Source of the DNA: Mastigias papua
Taxonomy: Eukaryota > Cnidaria > Scyphozoa > Rhizostomeae > Mastigiidae
DNA: 64,000 bases
Assembly (NCBI GenBank): GCA_964019165.1
Contig: OZ025279.1
Coordinates: 134,001 to 198,000 of the forward strand
Direction: 5' to 3'
A program made the position numbers and the translations under genes. The notes beneath the pieces were generated by a model. That model had not been told where the DNA came from and did no database searches. It was given only the letters and a program-made list of their open reading frames with translations. Below are positions 1 through 10,330 of the stretch, piece after piece. How positions within the stretch are numbered: the first letter of the stretch is position 1; every line of letters starts with the position of its first letter.

Positions 1-90
1 TATTGTATAAAACAGCGTGGTCTTAAAGTTCTTTCCTAACACATTTTGACCCCACCCATCAAGGTATTTGGAACTCAGTCAGATTTTAGG

Positions 91-105
91 CTGGGTCCGC
101 CCCTG
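91..105 (-). repeat. hAT-like terminal inverted repeat end, element extends left out of window
   Basis: Read on the minus strand these 15 bases are CAGGGGCGGACCCAG, the same terminal type as at 8270-8284. The matching left end would lie outside the window. Only the terminus is visible, so the class is an inference. Confidence 0.3.
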
Positions 106-506
106 TGCTATACTTCATACCTGGAAAGACATACATATTCTTATCATGAATTTTGAAGAGCAGCATGAAATGAGCAGCCATTGGTCTATCAGGAGCTATA
201 ACTCCTGCACTTTTTAAAATATAGTTAAAGAAACTCCTAAAAATGTGGTATTTTCAGTTCTTCTCATTGAAAAGAAAACATTGAAAACAAATCTCACAAA
301 TTTAGTATGGGAATCTTAGAAAAATTCACAACAATTGAGCAGATGTTATCTCTCACTTTGGAAAGCTTGCCCTAATGACTCCATGTTAGAAGACTTAATA
401 GTGCTTTGCAAGAAAAAGAGTGATTGTTACTAATTTTTTGGCAGTTTTGTCTTATTCACAAACAGCTGATTTTATATCATTATTCCAAGTGTAATGAAGT
501 GTATGT

Positions 507-580
507 GGCCCGATGGCTCAGTTGGTAGAGCACTTGACGTACGAAGTCAGAAGTCGCGAGTTCGAATCCCGCTCGGGTCG
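507..580 (+). tRNA. tRNA-Arg(ACG)-like gene, possibly a degenerate copy
   Basis: A cloverleaf can be folded. The acceptor stem pairs 507-513 with 573-579 (one G-T pair) and the discriminator is G580. The D stem pairs GCTC 516-519 with GAGC 528-531. The anticodon stem pairs 534-538 with 546-550 (one T-G pair), its loop is 539-545 and the anticodon ACG is at 541-543 after T540. The T stem pairs 556-560 with 568-572 (one A-C mismatch) around TTCGAAT. A-box and B-box promoter sequences are present and a TTTT Pol III terminator follows at 584-587. Odd points: two bases (532-533) instead of one lie between the D and anticodon stems, and loop position 32 is G. Both suggest a diverged gene or pseudogene. 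Confidence 0.6.
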
Positions 581-589
581 GTTATTTTC

Positions 590-2100
590 TCTCACTTTCA
601 TTTTTCATTTATTCCAAGTGTCTACAAAACCTTACAGTTTTGATGTGTCTGTTCTCATAGGAGTTGAAGTCTCTTCAGAGCCAGAATATATACAGTTGTT
701 CTCAAAATTATTCATACCCATTTGGAAAGAGCATTTTTCCTATTTCAATGTAAAAGCTACATTCTTTCTACCTCCTATCTATCTTTTGTCTACTTTCTGC
801 TGACAAAAAATCCATACATGAGCAAGCCAAAATTCATTTGCACGGTAATAGATGGAGCAAACAGTTACTTTTTCATAACGTTCAGAATTATTCATACCCC
901 TCAATGTAACTAAACGAAAGTGTTCTTCATCAATAGTTATCAGTATTAGTAATTCCTCTGAGAATGAATATCAGCATTCTACAATAGTTTCTACTTGCCA
1001 CAATGTTGTTGATATCTAAGCTACCGCAATACTTAAGAGGCTATCTATTCAAAAAAACAAATTAAATTTACCAAGGTGGTATGGAAGAAAATTGTTCAGG
1101 TGATTCTCAGTTCTAATCATCATAGCCAAAAAGGAGCTCAGTGAGGACTTACGTAGATTATTGTGCGTGCACACAGTGAAGCAAAGGACTACAAGGCCAT
1201 TGCAAAGCAATATGATGTCCCTGTAGCAATTGTCCATATTGATGCTTCAAATGTGTGGAGAGAAAAAGGAGAAGTATGCTAGCCAAAAAAACACTGATTG
1301 GTGGTTGAAACATACCGCTACGGGATGCCTTTTTCCAGTGATACAGGCAATCGTATCGATGTCCAAGGAATCATGTAGAAGGAGGACTAAATAAGGATCT
1401 TTGACAAAACAGTGGAGCAATCTGAGAGTTGAAGAGCAGAGTGCTGACAATGAGACCAACCAACTTCATATAACTTGATGCATTACCAAGGAATAGTGAG
1501 ACAGCAAACCACAGGAGACAAGCAAGACACTTCTGGACAGATAAAAAGATCCTCTTGAAACAGTGATAATAAATATGAACGAAGTCATTAACTATTACCA
1601 CATTTAGTAAGCGTGGGGTATGAATAATTGTGAACACGTCGCTTTTCACAATCTTTGATAAAATACCCAAGAAATGAAATGAACTGTTTTTAATTCCTAC
1701 TGTTGTTATTCTATTGTTTATTTATCAATCACAGCTTATTACCGACTATGGGAAGCTCACTTCATTTCAATGACAAAACTGAAAACTTGCTAATAGTATC
1801 CAGGGTATCAATAATATGGAGGAAATTGTAGATATAGGGTTAAGAAGGAGATATTTCTTGAAAGCGGCATTTGCCGACATTTTTAGCGACCTGCTTTTGC
1901 ACACTTTTCTTGGGCAGCCACCGAAACCCCCCATTTTGGTGTGCGTTCACACACCGTTCAGACCATTGTTTTTAAACCGTTGCGTCCCTGCAGAGTATTA
2001 TACCTTAGGGACAAATACAGTTCCTTCTTACATTTGCCCTTCTAGTTATGATTTGTTGCAAGAGGCCCTGCTGTTTCGTGTGAAGATGTTGCAGTAAAAC
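590..2100. other. No recognisable gene
   Basis: AT-rich sequence with only short chance reading frames. I see no domain, transposon terminus or RNA gene here. Confidence 0.5.
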
Positions 2101-2290
2101 TGAAATCAATATATTACAGAAGCTACAAAACAGAGCGGTAAGAATAATCTCTGATTGTTGCTTTGATCTAGTAAGCCATTGTTTAAGGGGTATACGCTTG
2201 GAAAATATTACAGAATTAGTAGACACAGACACTAAATTTATTGTGTATAAATTTCTTAATTGCTTAGCTTCTGAAGTCAGTTTATAGAAA
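2101..2290 (+). pseudogene. CR1/L2-type LINE reverse transcriptase C-terminal fragment
   Basis: The plus strand reads LQKLQNRAVRIISD and then a degenerate continuation that ends at a stop near 2285. The LQKLQNRAARI block is the post-RT C-terminal motif also present in LINE D (about 42.58 kb) and in the LINE fragment at 36.06 kb. Nothing of the RT core is upstream, so this is a short 5'-truncated remnant. The clade is inferred from the motif only. Confidence 0.6.
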
Positions 2291-2726
2291 GAATCATTAG
2301 GCACTCACAGGAAAATTTCAGCTTATCTAGAAAGTAGACGAGCTAAAAAGCGAAGAAAAAACTGATTAAGAAGGCTTCTCATACGGGGATGCAAATATAG
2401 AGAACAACCTGAGAAAGGTAGCGAAGCAATCGAGCGGTCTTTCGTCAGGTAAAAGTTCTTATCGTAAGTTTCTTAACGTATTTTTAAATAGACTTTTAAT
2501 CCTCCATATATTATAGAAATAAGTTCTATAACTTTTAGATTAGCTCATTTCAAAGTAAGTATTTTATTTTATAACGGCCCTTGACAATCAGCTAAGGCAA
2601 AATGGCTACCGTCATCAAATAATTAAACTTATTAGCAGTAAATTTAAAAGGAATGAAAGTTGTTGCTTCCTATAAGCTGCTGTATTCGTTCAGTGACATC
2701 CTTCGTTGATCCATGTTGGTCGCGTA

Positions 2727-2830
2727 TCATTATTTAACGTGCAGAGAACACGAAGGCAGAGGGAGGAGGCTCTGATGTTGACTGCACTCTGACTCTACTC
2801 TGACTCACTATATACAACACAGATTACACA
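2727..2830 (+). repeat. Dispersed repeat shared with 11170-11275 (opposite strand)
   Basis: The stretch around TTTAACGTGCAGAGAACACG and the following CTGATGTTGA...CTCTGACT block recurs in reverse orientation inside the TIR element at 10.3-11.7 kb. Its class is unknown; it may be an LTR piece. Confidence 0.45.
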
Positions 2831-2882
2831 GATATATACAGAAATAATGCGATCTAAAATTAACTGAACTATACATTCTATT

Positions 2883-3283
2883 CTATTCTATTTCTGTAGC
2901 GTCCTCAAACAGTCGAAGGTTGCCTATCATGGATCTCCATTTTTCTCTACACTGTGCCTTCCTTTTAAACTTTCCATATTCTCTAATGTTGGTCCATTCC
3001 TTGATGTCATCAATCCACATTCTTCGAGGTCTTCCCTTTGATTTTTTCCCATCTATAAATCCTTCCATGATGTTAACAAAACAAATTTCGATTTGGACTT
3101 CGTACAATATGGCCAAAGAATGATGATTTTCGTTTAGCGATTTTCTCTAATAGAGTGGGTCTCTCATTTAATCGGTCATATACTTGCTTGTTCGTAGTTT
3201 TGCTTGCCCAGCTAATTTTTAGTATTCTGCGATAGCACCATATTTCAAATGCATTTATTTTTCTTGCTGCTTCTCTGCCTATT
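2883..3283 (-). pseudogene. LINE reverse transcriptase C-terminal fragment (endonuclease-RT protein)
   Basis: On the minus strand the frames read AFEIWCYRRILKISW, then KRKSSFFGHIVR, then KSKGRPRRMWIDDIKEWT. This order (W-Y/RR-ILKISW, FGHI-R, GRPRxxWxDDIKEW) is the usual C-terminal tail of many non-LTR retrotransposon ORF2 proteins. A frameshift separates the second and third blocks. No RT core is present. The exact clade (RTE, Jockey or Nimb type) cannot be decided. Confidence 0.7.
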
Positions 3284-3289
3284 GTGAAC

Positions 3290-4600
3290 TATACATACGT
3301 ATGCAAATTAGTGGAAAGGAAGGTTAGGTGTGAAGCTGATATGCATAGAAGTAAACAAAGGAGATGGCAAGATGATGTGACGTAGAGGTGGTTTGTTTGT
3401 GTTGGATTGGAGGTTTGAATGGATGACTGGCCAGATTTGCGGAAACTAAATGAGGATGAATGAATGAGAAGGAAAGTTGTGGAGATGGAAATTGGCCTAA
3501 GCTTCAAATTATCGCACGTTGATATGAATATATTTCTGAGCAGATAGCTCTTACAGAAATGTATTTATCAGTTAACCTATCTCCTTATCCTTTCATGTCA
3601 AGAATTTTTATTTATATTTAATAGAATTGTTACCAATATTGACAACTTTGTACTATGACATAATCAAAATCTCCTAGCAAAACTCTTTTCATAGTTTCCA
3701 GACACCTCGAACCAAACCGATAAATACTGCTGATCTAGAAACATTACGATTCTGGCACAAGTGCGTGAGAAAACGATCAAAATATATGATTCATTGAAAG
3801 GGCAACTTCTCCTTATAAACTCTTTTAAAACAATAGACTCAAGATGCAAACAAAACTTGCGTATTATGATATTTAGTTTTATGCCCTGAACACGTTTCTA
3901 GCGATCTCCAAGATTCGAGAGTAAGTCCGCTTGCCTACTGGGCTCTAGGCCTACCTCCTACTAGCATATGCTTGCAGGCCCATTTTCAGTTTTTCATGGA
4001 CCGATGCTGAAACTGGGCTTTGGGGTGATCAGCCAGATAGTGTCGAAATGACGCTAAGTAGCGATAAAATAAATATATGTCTGATCCTTAATAAGATGTG
4101 GCTTTTACCACAAAATAGAAATTTTATCCATTCATCAGCTATTGAATTAGCATATTTACTAGTCAGTTGCATGTGTTTGTTTTCATAGGCAAAGTCAAAG
4201 TATTATTAACGATGTAAAAGGGCAAATTGAAAAGAGACGTGCAACATTGAAAGGAATTTTTACTTTACAACCGTTTGTTCTCATTTTATGCATAGAGGAG
4301 AATTCAAACTATTTTCCCTATTTTGGATATATGTCATTCATTCGTTCTCCTTATCAGTTTATGTTGTGCCATACTACTGCACGGCCAATTTGCAATAGAA
4401 TTTCCATATGGTATACATTAGGCATTTACGGACTAGCTACCTTTTCAACCATAATACATCTACGTCTATCAATATGCTGGTTTCCTACTAAACAGGAGCT
4501 TATCAGCGATAATAATTCACCTTGGCCATCTAAAGAACTATGTATTTATTCAGGTGCGGATCCAGTATATAATCTGACTGTAGCTCAACAACATATAAAT
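3290..4600. other. No recognisable gene
   Basis: Short chance frames only. A slightly longer frame starting at 4247 runs into the hAT-like element at 4610 and is not credible as a gene. Confidence 0.45.
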
Positions 4601-4817
4601 GGACGTGGCCAGAGGCGGATCGAGACCTTCTCAACATTCTCAGTTGAGAATGTCAGATTTTCTAGCGTCCAGATTTTCGAATCTTACCAACCTGTCAACT
4701 CAAGTCGAGTCTGATTTCTCAAGGTTGCTGACCCCCGTACCCACTGATATTTGCTGCACACTTGGTATACCTCAAGGAAGTGGTAACCTAGCAATAGTGA
4801 TTAAGTAATAAAATCGC

Positions 4818-6783
4818 TTGACAAGTGTATGGTGGCCCATGGTTGCCATCATTTTTAACTCTCCGTTTTTGTTATTATGTTTTATTTTAATTTAATTTAT
4901 TTATTTTGTTTTTCATTGTATGCCTTGTTTTTAGCTTTTTTAAAATAATTCAGTTAAATGCTTTTTTAAAAATATTTTTACAGTTAAAATAAAAAAAATT
5001 GAAATGAAATGAGTTTATGCTCGTGGACCATCATTGCCATTCTCTTTATTTTATTCAGTAAAGGACCAACGTTGCCATACCCATGATGCTTTGTGAGTAA
5101 AAGCTTAGGAAAACAGCAGATATCAACAGCAATAGGCCTTGTTCAATTTCGTACTCTCTCAAGGCTATATAGCAAGCCCCCAAAGATTTACCAAGCATAC
5201 GTTATTTATTTGCTACACAAAAACTCTATTGTTACTTCAGACAACACTTGATTGTGTTTGTTGAATTGACTGGGTTTTTGGTCGTTCGCGTGTACTTTGA
5301 AAACACATGGTAGAGGAGCTTCGAGGAGGATGTTTCTGTTTGGCCGAAGCTCATGAATATTTGTAAAATAACGTTTTTAGCAGGCCGAAGCCAAGGAAAA
5401 TTTACAATAGCATTATCGTGCCGATGCACACTGATTAATTGACTGATGTAGTGCAGATGTACATCAAATTTGTTGGGATTATAAAGAATGAATAGAACTT
5501 GCAATTTAATTCCTTGATCGACAACTTGAACTTTAATACGAAGAAATGTGAAATTTTGATAATTGGATGGGAGAAAATTGGACATCGAGTTGTATATAGA
5601 TATCTTCATAGTTTATGGTTCGAAATTTGTTGGTTGTTTGCACACAGTACCTTTTTGACTCGTTATTCTGAAATTTGGAGCAATGTGCGATTGGTATTGG
5701 ATCAAATACATGATTTTAAAATTTTCGCAGGAATATTCCACATTTGTCAGGCCTATTCTCCATGATCACAACAGAATGTGGAAAATATAGCCGTGTGAGA
5801 ATGTCTAGGTTAAGTTATTAAAAAAGAGGAAAGACAGATACTGAAAAAGATGACTTTATTGCTGCACAACTGTTGTCAACAAGACTAGAGGGGCCTTCGC
5901 GCTGAGCCGGTGTATCTCAGATCAAATGAACCAAATACAGTTTATACAAACTCAGTTTTGGTGCACTCAGATCCAAAACAGCACTGTAACTAACTTGTGG
6001 AGAAACAGTAGACTGTTTCTTATTTTGTTTTCCGATGTGACATACAACGCTGTAGGTAGGCATAGGCCATATATTGTTTATCCGCTATATACCGCGCTTA
6101 TATACCATTGAAAAGCTAAATGCACAAAACCTCAAACTCTTCGTCTCTTGTCACTTTACTCGATGTTTTCTAATGAAATGGACCAATATAAGTAAACAAG
6201 AGCTAACAACGGGAAAATTTGTTATTCTGTTTCCCTTAAGAGCATCTATTTATATGGTCTCGAGCTCCACATCGTTGCAACTCTTGAATACTTTTGTGTA
6301 TTTCTCTAATTGTACTGACAACAGTTGTGCAGTAATAACATCATCTTCTTTTCAGTATCTTTTTCTCCTCTTATTTTTTTATATCTTTCCGTATATATCC
6401 TCATACTGCTTTCTTTTCGACATTCTGTTGTGATCATGGAGATAGGCCTATTGCTGTTGATATCTGTTTTCCTACTTTCTAACTCACAAAGCATCATGGG
6501 TATGGCAACATTGGTCCGTTAGTGATGAACATAAAGGGAATGACAACGATGGTCCACGTACATAAATTCATTTCATTTCAATTTTTTTCATTTCAACTGT
6601 AAAAAATATTTTATAAAAGAAATTTAATTGAATTATTTAATAAAATTAAAAAAATTTACCAAAAATTAAAAAACAAGGTATACAATGAAAAACAAAAGAA
6701 ATATATTAAATTAAAATAAAACATAATAACAAAAACGGAGAGTTAAAAATGATGGCAACCATGGGCCACCATACAAGTGTCAA
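4818..6783. mobile_element. Element with long inverted arms (foldback-like), left arm split by a solo LTR
   Basis: 4818-5139 is the inverse of about 6445-6783, and 5755-5881 is the inverse of about 6311-6440. The arms are therefore roughly 450 bp once the insertion at 5140-5749 is removed. Each arm contains three spaced copies of a GGACCA(N)3TTGCCAT-like motif, for example at 5024-5041 and 5062-5079, with complements near 6499 and 6540. The centre (5882-6310) shows no protein domain. The outermost ends are TTGACA...TGTCAA-like; I could not define a clean target duplication. Confidence 0.65.
5140..5749. repeat. Solo LTR-like insertion
   Basis: A 610-bp segment that starts TGTTCAATTT and ends CATTTGTCA (TG...CA) is flanked by the direct repeat GGCCT (5135-5139 and 5750-5754). 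The intact right arm of the host element lacks this segment, so the insertion is proven by comparison. No internal retroelement coding is present, hence solo LTR. The two short frames inside are not convincing proteins. Confidence 0.65.
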
Positions 6784-7129
6784 TAATCCTGAAAGGTATC
6801 TAGGCAAGTTGCGACAGTTTACGTTTAGTTTCCATGCCATTTTGAGAAGTTCCTTTGCATCTTGAGAATGTGCTACGCAATTTTCTTACTGCGTGCGCAT
6901 CGAAACAGTACTGATTTTTGGTCACTTGAGAAGGTAGATCTGCGCTGGTTAGACGAGGTCCAAAATACATAGCAACGGCTTTATCTTGGTACTCTTTTTA
7001 TATGAGGTAGGCCTGGACGATTTTAAAACTAACTCCTTGCGCGTCCTGAGGAGAAGGTTCACTGAGAATCTTGAGGATTCAGGGGGTGGGTATACGTGAC
7101 TGTTTGGAATTTGCCGTGTACCCTGGCAT

Positions 7130-7293
7130 GTGAGTTATCTGTTGGATGAAGTAGCTCAGAGCGGGAGAAAACTATTCTTCGTTAGCAATCTATCCGAAAT
7201 AATAGAATTTTCAGAAGAAGTCAAGCAGCTGTTGACGAAGAGAGATGTTGAACAAATTATGATGGTATATAGTGCTAGTATGCAGCTTTCTCT
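7130..7293 (+). CDS. Possible orphan exon, unidentified
   Basis: The frame from 7130 (MSYLLDEVAQSGRKLFFVSN) has protein-like composition and ends in a consensus-looking splice donor, G|GTAAGT, at 7293/7294. I do not recognise the family. It lies inside the hAT-like element, so it could be a remnant of that element's gene or a captured exon. No matching acceptor or neighbouring exon could be fixed. Confidence 0.2.
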
Positions 7294-8186
7294 AGGTAAG
7301 TGTTGTCACACAGGATGGCTTGATCGCAAGTAGTAGTTGATAGTCATACTTTGTCACAGGCATGCAGACAGATTCTCTACTCCCGGTCCATTGAGTAAAT
7401 GTGAATAAAGGAGAAACTGCCCCCCCCCCCGATAATGTATGGCTATATTTTTCCTTTTTGACTGTTTTATAGTCGTTCACGGCAGTCTGTATTCGCATAT
7501 GCAATTATTGTTTACAAGATTGCTGGATGAATACGAGTCTGGCCGGTGTCAGTTGACATTGGGTATAAACAAAGGGTCGGAGAGCGGAGGGTTAAGGTCA
7601 GGCTAGGTTGTGTGTTAGAAATGCTATAGGTCCCTACTGGACAGATATAACGAAGATTCATCCTAACTTCCGCTTACACGATCACACTTATGCTTGTAGA
7701 CGCTGTAGGGGTATGTACACAAACCGATTAGTGTTTCTTCGTTGTATTCATTTAGTGACAACCTTCGAGAGACGCTTGGTAGCTAATCTTTGATACAGGG
7801 GACCTTGTCGCAGCAGAAACTCACAATAGTTCAGCTTTGATATAGAGACACTTGGTCTAACAGAATGACATAGTGGCTCGTGGGACTTTGTTTTGAATGC
7901 CATCAAAGTAGAAACCCAGTTGCTTCGCACAGTTGTTGGCAATGTTGTCATGTCAATTATTTCTTTATGTTAAGAACTCTTCTCTGGGATATCAATTGGA
8001 ATTCTGGAGAATGGGTGATTCCTTAGTGTGGGGTTCCAGCTGTAGATAGGGCAGTGATGCCTTGTCAAAAACTAAATTTCCTAACAATAGTTTTTATTGA
8101 AGTAGAGGTTAGTTTTGATTCTGTAAGTAAAGTGCTTCTGAAATTTCAATAGTCCTTGATCTTTCAGGCATAATTATCAAAACTAT

Positions 8187-8232
8187 GATAATTGTTTGGG
8201 TGTGGTCTTTGGGTGTGGTATTTGGGTGTGGT
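8187..8232 (+). repeat. Short tandem repeat, TTTGGGTGTGG unit
   Basis: About four copies of an 11-12 bp unit occur close to the right end of the hAT-like element. Such subterminal repeats are common in hAT elements. Confidence 0.5.
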
Positions 8233-8292
8233 TTTATATTTTGAGCCTTTGAGAATGTCAGAAAATGTGCTGGATCCGCCCCTGGACGTAGC

Positions 8293-9275
8293 CAATTAAA
8301 TTGTGTGTTGTCAGTTCTCTTAAATGTAATACACATGCATATATATAGGATGCTATAAACTTTATACTATTAACTGTTTTGCTTAGATGAAAGGCAGGTA
8401 TGGCAAACTGGTGTTTACTGACTTCGTAAATCAAAATGCTTTGTACACTGCTTTCTTTGAATTGGATATTTGCACACTATCTCTGGTCCAGTACAATTGA
8501 AAAAGTAAGAATGCGTAGAAATGATGCATTTTAATATTATCAGTATTCATATCATCAATTATATCATCAAATAATTTTAAATCTCCTGTGCCTGCCGCTT
8601 CTGTAAAGGATATTTTGTGATCAACTTTCACCTACCACAACAACTTACAGCAATTACATAATTCGATCTCTAAGAAAATCTAATGAAAAAGAGAATAAAC
8701 AAAAAATAACTAATATAAATCAGATGTCTCAGAGACGAAACCCCTGCACCTTTAAGCACCTTAAATAGCAACAGTTACATATACCAGAAATATAATTTCC
8801 ATGGGAAGAATCGGCTGAATTAACAGGTAAAATCACATGAAATAAATGATTTGGATTTTGGCAAGGCCGTTTGAATTGAATACATGTGGGATAGGATAAG
8901 ATGCATAAAATCCTGGACATCTTCGTAACTCAATACTTGTCAAATATCTCAAATACACTCCCAAATTTTCATCACCAACTGGTGCCAAAGAGCAGGTTAT
9001 ATCAGCCAGTCTCATCACCAGAAGTTCTAGATTTTGGAAAGTAAAATAAACTGAAAAATGGATATCTTGTGCATTACAACATTCAGAGCCATTTAAGAAA
9101 ATTGGATTACCCAAAAGGTTTGTTTCTTAATGTTGACAATTAACACTGGTGCTACAAATTAATCTTGGTATTGGTGTTTTCATGTGAAGAGTTAGCTTTC
9201 TGGTAAACAAGTGTAACGTGTTGAGTTTGATGCTTTAGTTATGTTGTGTCGTATTTCGTGTTACTTTCATTTCGT
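8293..9275. other. No recognisable gene
   Basis: Sequence between the hAT-like element and Ty3/Gypsy element A. The minus-strand frame at 8833-9114 is open but matches nothing I know. Confidence 0.4.
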
Positions 9276-9280
9276 GTTAC

Positions 9281-9458
9281 TGTAGTAATTACATATCTGG
9301 GTACCAGGCCCCTAGATAGAAGCACATGATTTGTCATTAGATATAGATTCTTGCATTACAATCGAACTATGAAGTGATCATTGCCTCTGAGTCTCAAAAT
9401 GTAGATTGCTGGATTAGAGAATCTTTACAACGACACAGTTAATGATAGAAATATAACA
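9281..9458 (+). repeat. 5' LTR of element A
   Basis: Starts TGTAGTAATT and ends AAATATAACA. It differs from the 3' LTR at 5 of 178 positions and is preceded by target duplication GTTAC. Confidence 0.92.
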
Positions 9459-9476
9459 TTGGCGACGAGGATAACT

Positions 9477-10330
9477 ATGGCTCACAACTTTGCTCTACAC
9501 ATGCCGCCTTTCGATCCTGATGCGGACGTCGGTGCGAGTGTCGCTCCGAAATGGAAACTCTGGGTAAGCGATTTTACTACCTTTTTAGTAGCACATGATA
9601 TCACTGATCCGAAGCGTAAACGTGCCTTGCTCCTTTTTCTGACTGGTCCTCGTGTCCGAGACATTTTTCAACAATTACCCGATACTGGTGAGCACGGCGA
9701 TTTTGGCACGGCCTTAACGTGCCTTAACATTTATTTTGAGCCCCTGAACAATCAGGTCCACGAAGTTTATAAATTTCGACAATCTACCCAAGCCCCTCAG
9801 GAAACTATTGATCAGTTTCATACTCGCCTACGTGGTCTTGGTGAAACCTGTGAGTTTCATGATTTAGACTTTGAAATTATGCTACAAATCGTTCAGCATG
9901 GCACGTCTAGTCATCTCTGCAAGCAAGCGTTGCACAATAACAACCTAACGCTCCAGCAATTGCTACTGCTTGGCCGTCAAGAAGAAATGAGTCGATTTCA
10001 AGCCGCTGATATTGAAGGAAAGGAGACAGAGGATGTTAACTATTTCCAAAAGAAAATGAGCACGAAAAAGAGCACGAACCCAAGGAATACCTCTCAAGCC
10101 TCGGCACGCAAAACATGCCATAATTGCCGTGGCGAATGGCCTCATCAAAACGGTAAGTGCCCGGCAAACGGTCAGAAATGCCGCAAATGTCACAAACTTA
10201 ATCATTTCGCACGGAAATGCCGTTCAAAAGAAAAACGCCCACCACAGGCTTCTCAGACCACAATCGTACGCCCATTGGATGTTACAGGGAATTCATCTGA
10301 CAGTGAGATGGAATATTGTTACGCCCTAGA
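9477..10330 (+). pseudogene. gag: Element A Gag (capsid and nucleocapsid), interrupted
   Basis: Gag packages the element RNA. The true start is probably ATG 9477 (MAHNFALHMPPFDPDADV), aligning with the Gag start of element C; the open frame before it contains only primer-binding-site sequence. The capsid region shares DQFHTRLR and MLQIV blocks with element C. The nucleocapsid has two zinc-knuckle-like clusters (CHNCRG and CRKCHKLNHFARKC). The frame runs into the TIR element at 10331 and stops at 10338-10340. In element C the equivalent point continues directly into protease, so Gag and Pol were one frame before the insertion. Confidence 0.85.

Larger units (their letters stand above)
4610..8284 (+). 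mobile_element. hAT-like DNA transposon, heavily modified, with 8-bp target duplication
   Basis: The left end reads CAGAGGCGGATCGAG from 4610; the right end, on the minus strand, reads CAGGGGCGGATCCAG to 8284. The flanks carry an 8-bp near-perfect direct repeat, GACGTGGC (4602-4609) and GACGTAGC (8285-8292). Eight-base duplications with CAGGG-type termini are typical of the hAT superfamily. Subterminal sequence (a GAGAATGTCAG motif) occurs near both ends. No hAT transposase core is readable inside. The element contains the inverted-arm element at 4818-6783. Strand is arbitrary. Confidence 0.6.

Noticed and set aside
4247..4714. 155-codon plus-strand frame
   Set aside because: Runs across the left end and duplication of the hAT-like element, has no domain and has low-complexity hydrophobic composition.
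9459..9476. Upstream start of element A Gag
   Set aside because: The frame opens at TTG within the primer-binding-site region; ATG 9477 aligns with Gag of element C.
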